64,000 bases of DNA from Stenotrophomonas rhizophila (GTDB taxonomy: Bacteria; Pseudomonadota; Gammaproteobacteria; Xanthomonadales; Xanthomonadaceae), in assembly GCF_020857975.1 (NCBI RefSeq), contig NZ_JACWUO010000006.1, positions 124,001 through 188,000 on the forward strand. The letters are read 5' to 3'. The notes below the pieces were generated by a model. The model saw nothing but the letters and a program-made list of their open reading frames with translations. It was not told where the DNA came from and did no database searches. Of the stretch, positions 1 to 8,166 are shown in pieces (position 1 is the stretch's first letter; the number at the start of each line of letters is the position of its first letter). Made by a program: the position numbers and the translations under genes.

Positions 1-1830
1 ACCGGTACCCGCGCGCTGCAGGACCAGCTCTACCACCGCGACCTGCCGCGCGTGCGCGCCGCGCTCGGGGTGGGGCACAGCAGCGCGCTGCTCAAGGGCC
101 GGGCCAACTACCTGTGCCGTTACCGCCTGCAGCAGTCCAGGGGCGAGCCACGGTTCAGTTCGCCCGAGCAGGTCGCGCAGTTCCAGCGCATCCTGGCCTG
201 GTCGGGGCGCACGAAGTTCGGTGACATGGCCGAACTGGACGCCTTGCCCGAAGACTCGCCGCTGTACCCGATGGTGACCTCCACCGTCGACAACTGCCTG
301 GGCACCGAATGCCCGTTCTGGGACGACTGCTTCGTGGTGCAGGCGCGCCAGCGTGCGCAGTCGGCCGACGTGGTGGTGGTCAACCACCACCTGCTGCTGG
401 CCGACCTGGCGCTGAAGCAGGAGGGCTTCGGCGAAATCCTGCCCGGCGCGCAGGCATTCGTGATCGACGAGGCGCACCAGCTGCCGGAACTGGCCGCCAA
501 TTTCTTCGGCGAGAGCTTCGGCATGCGCCCGTGGCAGGAACTGGCGCGCGACTGCCTGGCCGAGAGCCGCAGCGTGGCCGGCGCCCAGGCCGCGCTGCAG
601 GTGCCGGCGGCCGGCCTGGAACAGGTGCTGCGCGAGCTGCGCACGGCGATGGACGGCCTGCCGCCGCGCGGTACCCAGTGGCGCGCGCTGGCCGTGCCGC
701 AGGTACGCGACGGCTTCGATGCGGCGATGAGTGCGCTGGTCACCCTGGGCGATGCGCTGGCCGGGGTGCGCGAGGCATCGCCCGGCCTGGATGCCTGCCA
801 TGCGCGCGCGCTGGAGGCGGCATCGCGGCTGTCGCGCTGGCTGGGCGAGGATGCGCCGCTGCTGGATTTCGACAGCGATCCCGGCCAGGCCCCGGCCGCC
901 GCCGAAGTGCTGTGGTACGAACTGACCCCGCGCGGCTTCCGTTGCCAGCGCACCCCGATGGACGTATCCGGCCCGCTGCGCGAGCACCGCCAGCGTTCGA
1001 TGGCGGCCTGGGTGTTCACCTCGGCCACGCTGACCGTGGACGGCGGCTTTGCGCATATTTCGCAGCGGCTGGGCCTGGATGACCCGGTCACGCTGCTGCA
1101 GCCCAGCCCGTTCGACTGGGCCGCCCAGGCGTTGTGCTACCTGCCTGCCGGTCTGCCCGATCCGGCCGCACGCGGTTTCGGCACGGCCCTGATCGGTGCG
1201 TTGATCCCGGTGCTGGAGGCTTCGCAGGGCAGGGCCTTCCTGCTGTTCGCCTCGCACCGCGCGTTGCGCGAGGCCGCCGAGGCGCTGCGCGATGCGCCGT
1301 GGCCGCTGTTCGTGCAGGGCGAGGCGCCACGCGCGACGCTGCTGCAGCGGTTCCGCGAATCGGGCAATGGCGTGCTGCTGGGGTCGGCCAGCTTCCGCGA
1401 GGGCGTGGACGTGGTCGGCGATGCGCTCAGCGTGGTGGTGATCGACAAGCTGCCGTTCGCTGCCCCGGACGACCCGGTGTTCGAGGCGCGGCTGGATGCG
1501 ATCCGCCGCGACGGCGGCAACCCGTTCCGCGACGAGCAGCTGCCGCAGGCGGTGATCGCGCTCAAGCAGGGGGTGGGCCGGTTGATCCGCAGCGAGACCG
1601 ATCGCGGCGTGCTGGTGCTGTGCGACCCGCGCCTGCTGACCCGCGGCTACGGGCGGATCTTCCTGGATTCGCTGCCGCCGTTCCGGCGCACCCGCGCGCT
1701 GGACGATGTGCGCGGCTTCTTTGCGCCACAATGGGCTGGCGCCGGGCCCGCCGCGCCGGTCGTGCCGGCGGCCCCCGCTGCCCCTGCCGCCCCCGGCGAT
1801 GCCGACCCTTTCCCCACTTCCCTGTTCTGA
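1..1830 (+). CDS. yoaA: ATP-dependent DNA helicase, YoaA/DinG family (5' end missing)
   Basis: The reading frame is open from the first base, so the N-terminus with the Walker A motif lies outside the window. What remains covers the rest of an XPD-like superfamily 2 DNA helicase. The Cys-rich CPFWDDC segment is the end of the iron-sulfur cluster region. VIDEAHQL is the DEAH box (motif II), VFTSATLT is motif III, GSASFREGVDVVG is motif V and QGVGRLIRS is motif VI. The wording around the DEAH box, such as VVVVNHHLLLADLAL, resembles YoaA more than DinG. The family unwinds 5'-3' at forked or R-loop structures in DNA repair. The C-terminus is a low-complexity Ala/Pro tail. tsaB starts five bases after the stop, so the two are probably co-transcribed. 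Confidence 0.9.
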   Translation, partial: TGTRALQDQLYHRDLPRVRAALGVGHSSALLKGRANYLCRYRLQQSRGEPRFSSPEQVAQFQRILAWSGRTKFGDMAELDALPEDSPLYPMVTSTVDNCLGTECPFWDDCFVVQARQRAQSADVVVVNHHLLLADLALKQEGFGEILPGAQAFVIDEAHQLPELAANFFGESFGMRPWQELARDCLAESRSVAGAQAALQVPAAGLEQVLRELRTAMDGLPPRGTQWRALAVPQVRDGFDAAMSALVTLGDALAGVREASPGLDACHARALEAASRLSRWLGEDAPLLDFDSDPGQAPAAAEVLWYELTPRGFRCQRTPMDVSGPLREHRQRSMAAWVFTSATLTVDGGFAHISQRLGLDDPVTLLQPSPFDWAAQALCYLPAGLPDPAARGFGTALIGALIPVLEASQGRAFLLFASHRALREAAEALRDAPWPLFVQGEAPRATLLQRFRESGNGVLLGSASFREGVDVVGDALSVVVIDKLPFAAPDDPVFEARLDAIRRDGGNPFRDEQLPQAVIALKQGVGRLIRSETDRGVLVLCDPRLLTRGYGRIFLDSLPPFRRTRALDDVRGFFAPQWAGAGPAAPVVPAAPAAPAAPGDADPFPTSLF

Positions 1831-1835
1831 CCTCG

Positions 1836-2537
1836 ATGAAACTGCTCGCCTTTGAAACCGCAACCGAAGCCTGTTCCGTTGCCCTGTACGTGGATGGGCA
1901 GGTGCTGGAGCGGTTCGAGATCGCTCCGCGCCGGCATGCCGAGCTGAGCCTGCCGTGGGCCGAGGCGTTGCTGGCCGAGGCGGGCGTGGCGCGGTCGCAG
2001 CTGGATGCGGTCGCGCTGGGGCGAGGCCCCGGCGCGTTCACCGGGGTGCGCCTGGCGATCGCGATCGCGCAGGGCATCGCGCTGGCGCTGGACCGACCGC
2101 TCATCCCGGTCTCCACGCTGCAGGTTCTGGCGTTGCGTGCCCCGGCCGACGCCGATCACGTGCTGAGCAGCATCGATGCGCGCATGGGCGAGGTCTACGT
2201 GGCGCGCCAGGTGCGCGTGGACGGGCACTGGCAGCTGCAGGGTGAGGAGGCCGTCTGCGCACCGGACGCGGTGGCACTGCCCGACGGCAGCCGCTGGTTC
2301 GGCGTGGGCACCGGCTTCGGGGCCGCCGCCGGCCTGCTGGCCACGCGCCTGGCCGACCAGCTCGACGGCGTGGACGCACAGGCGTTGCCGCGTGCTTCCG
2401 ATGTGCTGGCGCTGGCGGTGCCGGCGTTCGAGCGGGGCGAGGGCATGGCGCCGGAGCGGGTCGAACCGGCCTACCTGCGCAACAACGTCGCGCTGACGCT
2501 GGTGGAGCAACAGGCCGCGCGCGCAGCCCGGCGGTAG
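1836..2537 (+). CDS. tsaB: tRNA threonylcarbamoyladenosine biosynthesis protein TsaB
   Basis: This 233-residue protein has the ASKHA-fold start KLLAFETATEACSVAL and the GPGAFTGVRLAIAIAQGIA segment typical of TsaB. TsaB is the non-catalytic partner of TsaD in the complex that makes the t6A37 modification of ANN-decoding tRNAs in the cytoplasm. The length fits the family (about 230). It begins just after the helicase stop, an arrangement common in gammaproteobacteria. The TAG stop lies inside the GTAG head of an extragenic palindrome (see the repeat at 2534). Confidence 0.95.
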   Translation: MKLLAFETATEACSVALYVDGQVLERFEIAPRRHAELSLPWAEALLAEAGVARSQLDAVALGRGPGAFTGVRLAIAIAQGIALALDRPLIPVSTLQVLALRAPADADHVLSSIDARMGEVYVARQVRVDGHWQLQGEEAVCAPDAVALPDGSRWFGVGTGFGAAAGLLATRLADQLDGVDAQALPRASDVLALAVPAFERGEGMAPERVEPAYLRNNVALTLVEQQAARAARR

Positions 2538-2602
2538 GTCCGACCCGTGGTCGGATGCTGTTCGCTCCGGCACCGCGATGTCCGGGCATGGCCCGGACCT
2601 AC
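2534..2602. repeat. Inverted pair of GTAG-type REP palindromes
   Basis: There are two imperfect palindromes of about 23 bases. The first is headed GTAG (2534-2558, stem GTCCGACC/GGTCGGA). The second faces it and ends in CTAC (2578-2602, stem GTCCGGGC/GCCCGGAC). This head-to-head pair sits between the convergent tsaB and tonB. The tetranucleotide and stem style match the SMAG repeats of Stenotrophomonas. The pair may act as a bidirectional terminator or mRNA-stabilising element. Confidence 0.75.
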
Positions 2603-3486
2603 CGATCGTCGCGCAGCGAACCGCCGGGCAGGAACGCCCAGGTGCGGGTGACCTGCAGGATCTCCACGCCGTCCTCGGTCCTGGGCAGCGGCGGGAACGG
2701 CTGGGCCAGGCGGACCACGCGCAGCGCGGCCTCATCCAGCAGCGGGGTGCCGCTGCTGCGCAGGATCCGCGCGCTTTCCACGCTGCCGTCGCGGCGCACG
2801 CCGACGGTGATCACGACCTGGCCGCCCAGGCGGCGCTGGCGCGCCTCGTCGGGATAGTTGAGGTTGCCCACCCGCTCGGCCCGGTCCACCCAGGCGCGCA
2901 GGTAGTTGGCGTAGGCGTATTCGCGGGTACTGGCCGAGACGAACTTGCGGTTCGGGCGCTTGGCGTACTGCGCCGAGCGCAGGTGCACTTCGGCGGCCAG
3001 CCGGGCCATTTCCGCATCGCGCTGCTCGCGCGCGTTCAACGGCGCGTCCGGCCGCGGCTGCTCGGGCTGCGGCAGCGGTTGGGCGCTGGCCACCGGCTCG
3101 GTGCTGTTGCGGCTGGACACCACCCGGGTCTGCGGCGGGGGCGGGCTGGCCGCATCCTGGCGCTGCTGCGGCACCGGCGACAGCCCGGCCTGGGGCTGCG
3201 GCACGATCCCGGCCTGGTTGTCGCGCGGCCGCTGGGCCTTGTCGTGGTCGCCGCCGCCGCGCTGGTTGGCCTGGGCCAGGAAATCGGCCTGCCTGGGCGT
3301 CAGCGGGGTCTGGGTCTGGCTGAAGATCACATCCAGGGTCGGCACCAGCGCGGCCTTGTCGCCGACCGCAAAGCCCACGCCCAGGATCAGCAGCGCATGC
3401 ACCAGCAGCGACAGCGCCAGGGTCGCGCCCAGGCGCTGGGATTCGCGCGCCTGCAGCGGCAGCAGCGGCTCGACCGTTGCGGTCAT
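2599..3486 (-). CDS. tonB: TonB family energy transducer
   Basis: This 295-residue protein has a short cytoplasmic start, then one membrane segment at about residues 18-40 (LGATLALSLLVHALLILGVG). A Pro/Gln-rich periplasmic spacer with PPPPQ runs follows, and a TonB C-terminal domain covers about the last 90 residues (NLNYPDEARQRRLGGQVVI, then VESARILRSSGTPLLDEAA). It should couple the inner-membrane proton motive force to outer-membrane receptors such as the one at 33686-36451. The start overlaps the gshB stop as ATGA, so it is translationally coupled to gshB. No exbB or exbD is nearby, so it may be an accessory TonB-like protein rather than the main one. The TAG stop lies inside a REP element. 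Confidence 0.85.
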   Translation of the reverse strand: MTATVEPLLPLQARESQRLGATLALSLLVHALLILGVGFAVGDKAALVPTLDVIFSQTQTPLTPRQADFLAQANQRGGGDHDKAQRPRDNQAGIVPQPQAGLSPVPQQRQDAASPPPPQTRVVSSRNSTEPVASAQPLPQPEQPRPDAPLNAREQRDAEMARLAAEVHLRSAQYAKRPNRKFVSASTREYAYANYLRAWVDRAERVGNLNYPDEARQRRLGGQVVITVGVRRDGSVESARILRSSGTPLLDEAALRVVRLAQPFPPLPRTEDGVEILQVTRTWAFLPGGSLRDDR

Positions 3487-4433
3487 CGCGGCAGGCCGGC
3501 CTCGATCGCGTCGAACAGGGTACCGGCGATGTTCAGCCCGTACTGGGCGTCCAGTTCGCGCACGCAGGTCGGGCTGGTCACATTGACCTCGGTCAGGTAG
3601 TCGCCGATCACGTCCAGGCCGACGAAGCGCATGCCGCGGCGCTTCATTTCCGGCCCGACCTGGGCGGCGATCCAGCGGTCGTGCTCGCTCAGCGGGCGGC
3701 CTTCGCCGCGGCCGCCGGCGGCCAGATTGCCGCGGAACTCGTCGCCCTGCGGGATCCGTGCCAGGCAGTAGTCGATCGGCTCGCCATCGACCAGCAGGAT
3801 GCGCTTGTCGCCGGCGGTGATGTCCGGAATGAACTTCTGCGCCAGCGCCAGCGTGCGCCCGCCGTCGGTCAGGGTCTCCAGGATCACGTTGAGGTTGGGG
3901 TCGCCGGTGCCGCTGCGGAAGATCGACCGCCCGCCCATGCCGTCCAGCGGCTTGAGCACGGCCTGGCCGTGCTCGAGCACGAAGGCCTTCAGGTCGACGT
4001 TGCGGCGGCTGACCAGGGTCGGCGGGCAGCACTGCGGGAACAGCAGGGCGGCCAGCTTCTCGTTGAAGTCGCGCAGCCCCTGCGGGTCGTTGACCACCAG
4101 CGCGCCGGCCTGCTGGGCCACGCTGAGCACGTGGGTGTCGTAGATGAATTCGGCATCCACCGGCGGGTCCTTGCGCATCAGCACGACCTGGCCCGGACCG
4201 AACTCGGTCTGGCCGAACTCGCCCAGGCTGAACCAGTCGGCCTTGTCCTCGCGCACCTGCAGGGGGGCGGTGCGGGCCACCGCCCGGCCACCGCGCAGGG
4301 CCAGCCCGCCGGGGCTGACGTAGTGCAGGGCGTGGCCGCGGCGCTGGGCTTCCAGCAGCATCGCGAAGGTGGTGTCCTTGGCAATCTTGATGTGGGCGAT
4401 GGGGTCCATCACCACGATGACGTTCAACGGCAT
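3483..4433 (-). CDS. gshB: Glutathione synthase
   Basis: This 316-residue ATP-grasp ligase matches the usual GshB length. It begins NVIVVMDPIAHIKIAKDTTFAM, a typical N-terminal signature. It carries the ATP-binding KPLDGMGGRSIFR loop at about 160 and the metal-binding GLDVIGDYLTEVNVTSPT motif near 275. It joins gamma-glutamylcysteine and glycine in the cytoplasm, the second step of glutathione synthesis. It is the first gene of a gshB-tonB unit, divergent from pilG with a 247-bp gap. The gshB/pilG neighbourhood is conserved in xanthomonads and pseudomonads. Confidence 0.97.
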   Translation of the reverse strand: MPLNVIVVMDPIAHIKIAKDTTFAMLLEAQRRGHALHYVSPGGLALRGGRAVARTAPLQVREDKADWFSLGEFGQTEFGPGQVVLMRKDPPVDAEFIYDTHVLSVAQQAGALVVNDPQGLRDFNEKLAALLFPQCCPPTLVSRRNVDLKAFVLEHGQAVLKPLDGMGGRSIFRSGTGDPNLNVILETLTDGGRTLALAQKFIPDITAGDKRILLVDGEPIDYCLARIPQGDEFRGNLAAGGRGEGRPLSEHDRWIAAQVGPEMKRRGMRFVGLDVIGDYLTEVNVTSPTCVRELDAQYGLNIAGTLFDAIEAGLPR

Positions 4434-4593
4434 GGTCGCAACCTGGCGGGCAGGGCGATGATGGTAGCCGGATCGGGGGGCCGTTGCCTGCCCGGCGGGG
4501 CGCAACGCAGTGTCCGGCCCGGCCCGGTTTTGCGCAAAACGTGCCGAATCGGTCAGCCCGGCCCCGGCTGCGGCTTGGCTGCGGCGGCGGCGC

Positions 4594-4623
4594 TTGAAGC
4601 CTGCGCCGGGTTTGGGATATAGA
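4594..4623 (+). promoter_or_regulatory. Possible pil-chp operon promoter
   Basis: TTGAAG (4594-4599) and TATAGA (4618-4623) are spaced by 18 bases, about 57 bases before the pilG start. This is a visual match to a sigma-70 promoter in the only sizeable gap ahead of the cluster. Confidence 0.35.
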
Positions 4624-4680
4624 TACGCTTTCGCAGCGGCGCCAGACCAAGCAGAAGCGTCGCGCGCTCGGGGAAAGGTA

Positions 4681-5082
4681 ATGACTGAAAACATGGCTGC
4701 GGGTGGGGAACTCGCAGGGCTCAGGGTCATGGTCATCGACGATTCGAAGACCATTCGCAGGACCGCCGAAACACTGCTCAAGCGCGAAGGCTGCGAGGTG
4801 GTGACCGCGACCGATGGTTTCGAGGCGTTGGCCAAGATCGCCGACCAACAGCCGCAGATCATCTTCGTGGACATCATGATGCCGCGGCTGGATGGGTACC
4901 AGACGTGCGCATTGATCAAGGGCAACCAGCTGTTCAAGTCGACCCCGGTGATCATGCTGTCCTCCAAGGACGGCCTGTTCGACAAGGCGCGCGGGCGCAT
5001 CGTCGGCTCGGAGCAGTACCTGACCAAGCCTTTCACGCGTGAAGAACTGCTGGGTGCCATCCGCACATACGTCAACGCCTGA
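4681..5082 (+). CDS. pilG: Twitching motility response regulator PilG
   Basis: This is a 133-residue stand-alone receiver domain. It has the acidic pair IDDS at about 19-22, phospho-acceptor Asp64 in FVDIMMPRLDG, and the conserved Lys in LTKPF. It is the CheY-like output of the ChpA kinase and stimulates pilus extension through the PilB motor. The start at 4681 follows a GGGGAAAGG ribosome-binding site; an upstream in-frame extension to 4510 has no such site. It is the first gene of the Pil-Chp operon, 17 bases before pilH. Confidence 0.95.
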   Translation: MTENMAAGGELAGLRVMVIDDSKTIRRTAETLLKREGCEVVTATDGFEALAKIADQQPQIIFVDIMMPRLDGYQTCALIKGNQLFKSTPVIMLSSKDGLFDKARGRIVGSEQYLTKPFTREELLGAIRTYVNA

Positions 5083-5099
5083 CCAGGGGGAAAGGCACA

Positions 5100-5462
5100 A
5101 TGGCTCGAATCGTTCTGATCGAGGATTCACCGACCGACCGTGCGGTGTTCACGCAGTGGTTGACCAAGGCCGGGCACGAGGTTCTCGAAGCGGACAACGC
5201 CGAGGACGGGCTTGCGCTCGTCCGCGAGCATGCGCCGCAGCTGGTGCTGATGGACGTGGTGCTGCCGGGCATGAGTGGCTTCCAGGCCACCCGAGCGATG
5301 GCGCGCGACGCGGCGATCAAGCACATCCCGGTGATCATCGTCAGCACCAAGGCGATGGAAACCGACAAGGCGTGGGGGCTGCGCCAGGGAGCGGCCGACT
5401 ACATCGTCAAGCCGCCGCGCGAGGATGAACTGATCGCGCGGATCAACCAACTGGTGGTCTGA
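5100..5462 (+). CDS. pilH: Twitching motility response regulator PilH
   Basis: This is a 120-residue receiver domain with IEDS, phospho-acceptor Asp52 in LMDVVLPGMSG, a switch Thr/Ser in IIVSTKAMETDK and the conserved Lys in IVKPP. It is the second CheY-like protein of the Pil-Chp system. In Pseudomonas it counteracts PilG and favours pilus retraction. A GGGGGAAAGG sequence precedes the start. Its stop overlaps the pilI start (TGATG), indicating coupling. Confidence 0.95.
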   Translation: MARIVLIEDSPTDRAVFTQWLTKAGHEVLEADNAEDGLALVREHAPQLVLMDVVLPGMSGFQATRAMARDAAIKHIPVIIVSTKAMETDKAWGLRQGAADYIVKPPREDELIARINQLVV

Positions 5463-5992
5463 TGCGCTCTCCCTTCGACATCCTGGAAGTCTACGAACGG
5501 CGCAGCCTGGCCCATGCGGTGCAGCTGCCCGAGCGGCAGTTTTCGCAGGATCTGTGGCGTGGCGTGGGCTACCGGGTCGGCAAGCGCCACCTGGTCTCGG
5601 ATTTCCGCGAAGTGGTGGAAATCGTGCCGATGCCGCCGATCACCCCGGTGCCCGGCGCCCAGCCGTGGCTGCTGGGCGTGGGCAACCTGCGCGGCAACCT
5701 GTTCCCGGTGGTCGACCTGAAGTACTTCATGGAAGGCGAGCGCACCGTGCAGCAGGAAGGCCAGCGCGTGCTGATCATGCGCCAGGCCGGCGGCGACGTG
5801 GCGCTGACCATCGATGAACTGTTTGGCCAGCGCAGTTTCGAGCAGGACCAGGACATCGCCGCCGGCGACCTGGCCAGTGGCCGTTATGCCCATTTCGTCG
5901 ACCGCGCCTTCCATGGCGACGGCCATGACTGGGGCGTGTTCTCGCTGTCGCTGCTGTCCCGTACTCCCGAATTCAGGCAGGCCGCGGCCTGA
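5462..5992 (+). CDS. pilI: CheW-like adaptor PilI
   Basis: This 176-residue single CheW domain protein contains IVPMPPITPVPGAQPWLLGVGNLRG and PVVDLKYF, the usual CheW core. It should bridge the receptor PilJ and the kinase ChpA at the pole. It overlaps pilH by one base and is followed by pilJ after 43 bases. Confidence 0.93.
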   Translation: MRSPFDILEVYERRSLAHAVQLPERQFSQDLWRGVGYRVGKRHLVSDFREVVEIVPMPPITPVPGAQPWLLGVGNLRGNLFPVVDLKYFMEGERTVQQEGQRVLIMRQAGGDVALTIDELFGQRSFEQDQDIAAGDLASGRYAHFVDRAFHGDGHDWGVFSLSLLSRTPEFRQAAA

Positions 5993-6035
5993 TCGCTGCT
6001 GCCTGCCTCACCGCATTGAAGATCGAGGTTGAACC

Positions 6036-8072
6036 ATGAGTACTGCTTCGGATACCGCCAAGGCCGGCAAGCTGGGCTCGGTGGGAACCAATTTCTGGCT
6101 CGGCCTGCTGGCCCTGTCGATGATCGTGTTCGGCGTCAACACCGGCGTGGCCACCTGGCAGGGCAGTCGCCTGGCCGGCGCCAGTACCGGCGCGGCCGAC
6201 CTGCAGGTGCTGTCCCAGCAGCTGGCCAACCAGGGCCGTGAAGCGGTCTCGGGCAACGCCCAGGCATTCACCGCGTTCAAGGACACCAAGACCCGCATCG
6301 AAAGCACGGTGAGCAGCCTGCAGGGCCGTTACGGCAGCGAAGCCAACGTGTCCGGCCCGCTCAACCAGCTTGGCCAGACCTGGGAACCGCTCGGCAAGAG
6401 CGCCGCCCAGCTGGTGGCCAGTGAGCCGGCGGTGCTGGCCCTGGCCGGCAACGCCAACAACTTCGTCAACGGCGTGCCGGCACTGCAGGCGCAGCTGAAC
6501 GAGGTGGTGCGCGCGATGTCGGCCGGTGGCGCCCCCGCCTCGCAGGTGTACAACGCGCTGCAGCAGGTGGTGGTGGTCGGCTCGATGGCGCGCCGGGTGA
6601 CCGAAATGCGGGCCGGCGGCGCCAATGCCGCCGCGGCCGGCGACGCGCTGGCGCGCGACTCGGTGGTGTTCACCCAGGTGCTGGAAGCGCTGCGCAACGG
6701 CAACGAGGAACTTGGCATCAGCCCGGTCCGCAATGCCGGTGCGCTGTCGGCGCTGGAGCAGTCGCAGAAGCAGTGGGACACCATGAAGAAGGACGCCGAC
6801 GCGATCCTGGCCAGCTCGCGCCAGCTGTTCTCGGCGCAGTCCTCGGCCGCGGCGTTGACCGCCGGCTCGGGCAAGATGCTCGATGACAGCAAGAAGCTGT
6901 TCGAAGCGTTCTCCTCGTTCGGTTCGGTGCGCGATACGCGCCTGTTCCCGAACTTCTGGCTGGGCGTGATCTCCGGCGCGTTGGCGCTGGTCGCCATCAT
7001 CGGCTTTGTCAGCAGCACCGTGCGCAGCCGGTCGCGCGAACAGGACCTGCGTTACCAGACCCAGGTCGAGTTCAACAGCCGCAACCAGCAGGCGATCATG
7101 CGGCTGCTGGATGAAATCAGCTCGCTGGGCGAGGGCGACCTGACCGTCAAGGCCTCGGTGACCGAAGACATGACCGGCGCGATCGCCGACGCCATCAACT
7201 ACGCCGTGGACGAACTGCGCCACCTGGTGACCACCATCAACGACACCTCGGCCAAGGTCGCGCTGTCCACCCAGGAAACCCAGGCCACCGCGATGCAGCT
7301 GGCCGAAGCGGCCGGCCACCAGGCCAACCAGATCACCTCGGCCTCGGACCGCATCGGCGAAATCGCCTCTAGCATCGAGCAGGTCTCGCGCAACTCGGCC
7401 GAATCGGCCGAGGTGGCGCAGCGTTCGGTGGTGATCGCCGCCGAAGGCGCCGGCGTGGTCCGCGAGACCATCCAGGGCATGGACCAGATCCGCGACCAGA
7501 TCCAGGAAACCTCCAAGCGCATCAAGCGCCTGGGCGAGTCTTCGCAGGAAATCGGCTCGATCGTGGAACTGATCAACGACATTTCCGAGCAGACCAACAT
7601 CCTGGCCCTGAACGCGGCCGTGCAGGCCGCTTCGGCCGGCGAGGCCGGCCGCGGGTTCGCGGTGGTGGCCGACGAAGTGCAGCGCCTGGCAGAGCGTACC
7701 TCCGGCGCGACCCGACGGATCGAGAATCTGGTCCAGGCCATCCAGGCCGATACCAACGAGGCGGTCAGCTCGATGGAGCAGACCACCGCCGAAGTGGTAT
7801 CCGGCGCGCGCCTGGCCGAGGACGCCGGTACCGCGCTGACCGAAATCGAGCGGGTCTCCAACGCGCTCAACAACCTCATCAAGAACATCTCGATCGCCGC
7901 CCAGCAGCAGTCGTCGGCCGCTTCGGACATCACCCGCACCATGGGCGTGATCCGGCAGATTACCGGCCAGACTTCGCAGGGCGCGGGACAGACCGCCGAG
8001 TCGATCGGTCATTTGGCACAGCTGGCGGCCGACCTGCGCCGCTCGGTTGCCGACTTCAAGCTGCCGGCGTGA
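6036..8072 (+). CDS. pilJ: Methyl-accepting chemotaxis protein PilJ
   Basis: This 678-residue transmembrane receptor has a first membrane helix at about 17-40 ([16 protein letters not shown]) and a periplasmic domain to about 305. A second helix at about 306-330 ([19 protein letters not shown]) leads into a HAMP-like linker and a long signalling coiled coil. The hairpin tip reads [20 protein letters not shown], the hallmark of MCPs. PilJ senses pilus or pilin state and activates ChpA. The GAGG ribosome-binding site lies 9 bases before the ATG. No methyltransferase gene (PilK) is found in this cluster, so classical methylation adaptation may be absent or supplied elsewhere. Confidence 0.95.
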   Translation: MSTASDTAKAGKLGSVGTNFWLGLLALSMIVFGVNTGVATWQGSRLAGASTGAADLQVLSQQLANQGREAVSGNAQAFTAFKDTKTRIESTVSSLQGRYGSEANVSGPLNQLGQTWEPLGKSAAQLVASEPAVLALAGNANNFVNGVPALQAQLNEVVRAMSAGGAPASQVYNALQQVVVVGSMARRVTEMRAGGANAAAAGDALARDSVVFTQVLEALRNGNEELGISPVRNAGALSALEQSQKQWDTMKKDADAILASSRQLFSAQSSAAALTAGSGKMLDDSKKLFEAFSSFGSVRDTRLFPNFWLGVISGALALVAIIGFVSSTVRSRSREQDLRYQTQVEFNSRNQQAIMRLLDEISSLGEGDLTVKASVTEDMTGAIADAINYAVDELRHLVTTINDTSAKVALSTQETQATAMQLAEAAGHQANQITSASDRIGEIASSIEQVSRNSAESAEVAQRSVVIAAEGAGVVRETIQGMDQIRDQIQETSKRIKRLGESSQEIGSIVELINDISEQTNILALNAAVQAASAGEAGRGFAVVADEVQRLAERTSGATRRIENLVQAIQADTNEAVSSMEQTTAEVVSGARLAEDAGTALTEIERVSNALNNLIKNISIAAQQQSSAASDITRTMGVIRQITGQTSQGAGQTAESIGHLAQLAADLRRSVADFKLPA

Positions 8073-8166
8073 GCCGCGGGCAGGGCGGAGAGGGAAGGAA
8101 TCAGCAGATGATGCATCGCGAGAAATCACAGCACGACACGCGCGCGCCCCTGCCGGGAGTTCCGGC

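Noticed and set aside
2599-5130. An 843-codon open frame on the minus strand containing TonB at its end
   Set aside because: Only the last 295 codons have TonB character; upstream it is a shadow of gshB, and the TonB start overlaps the gshB stop.
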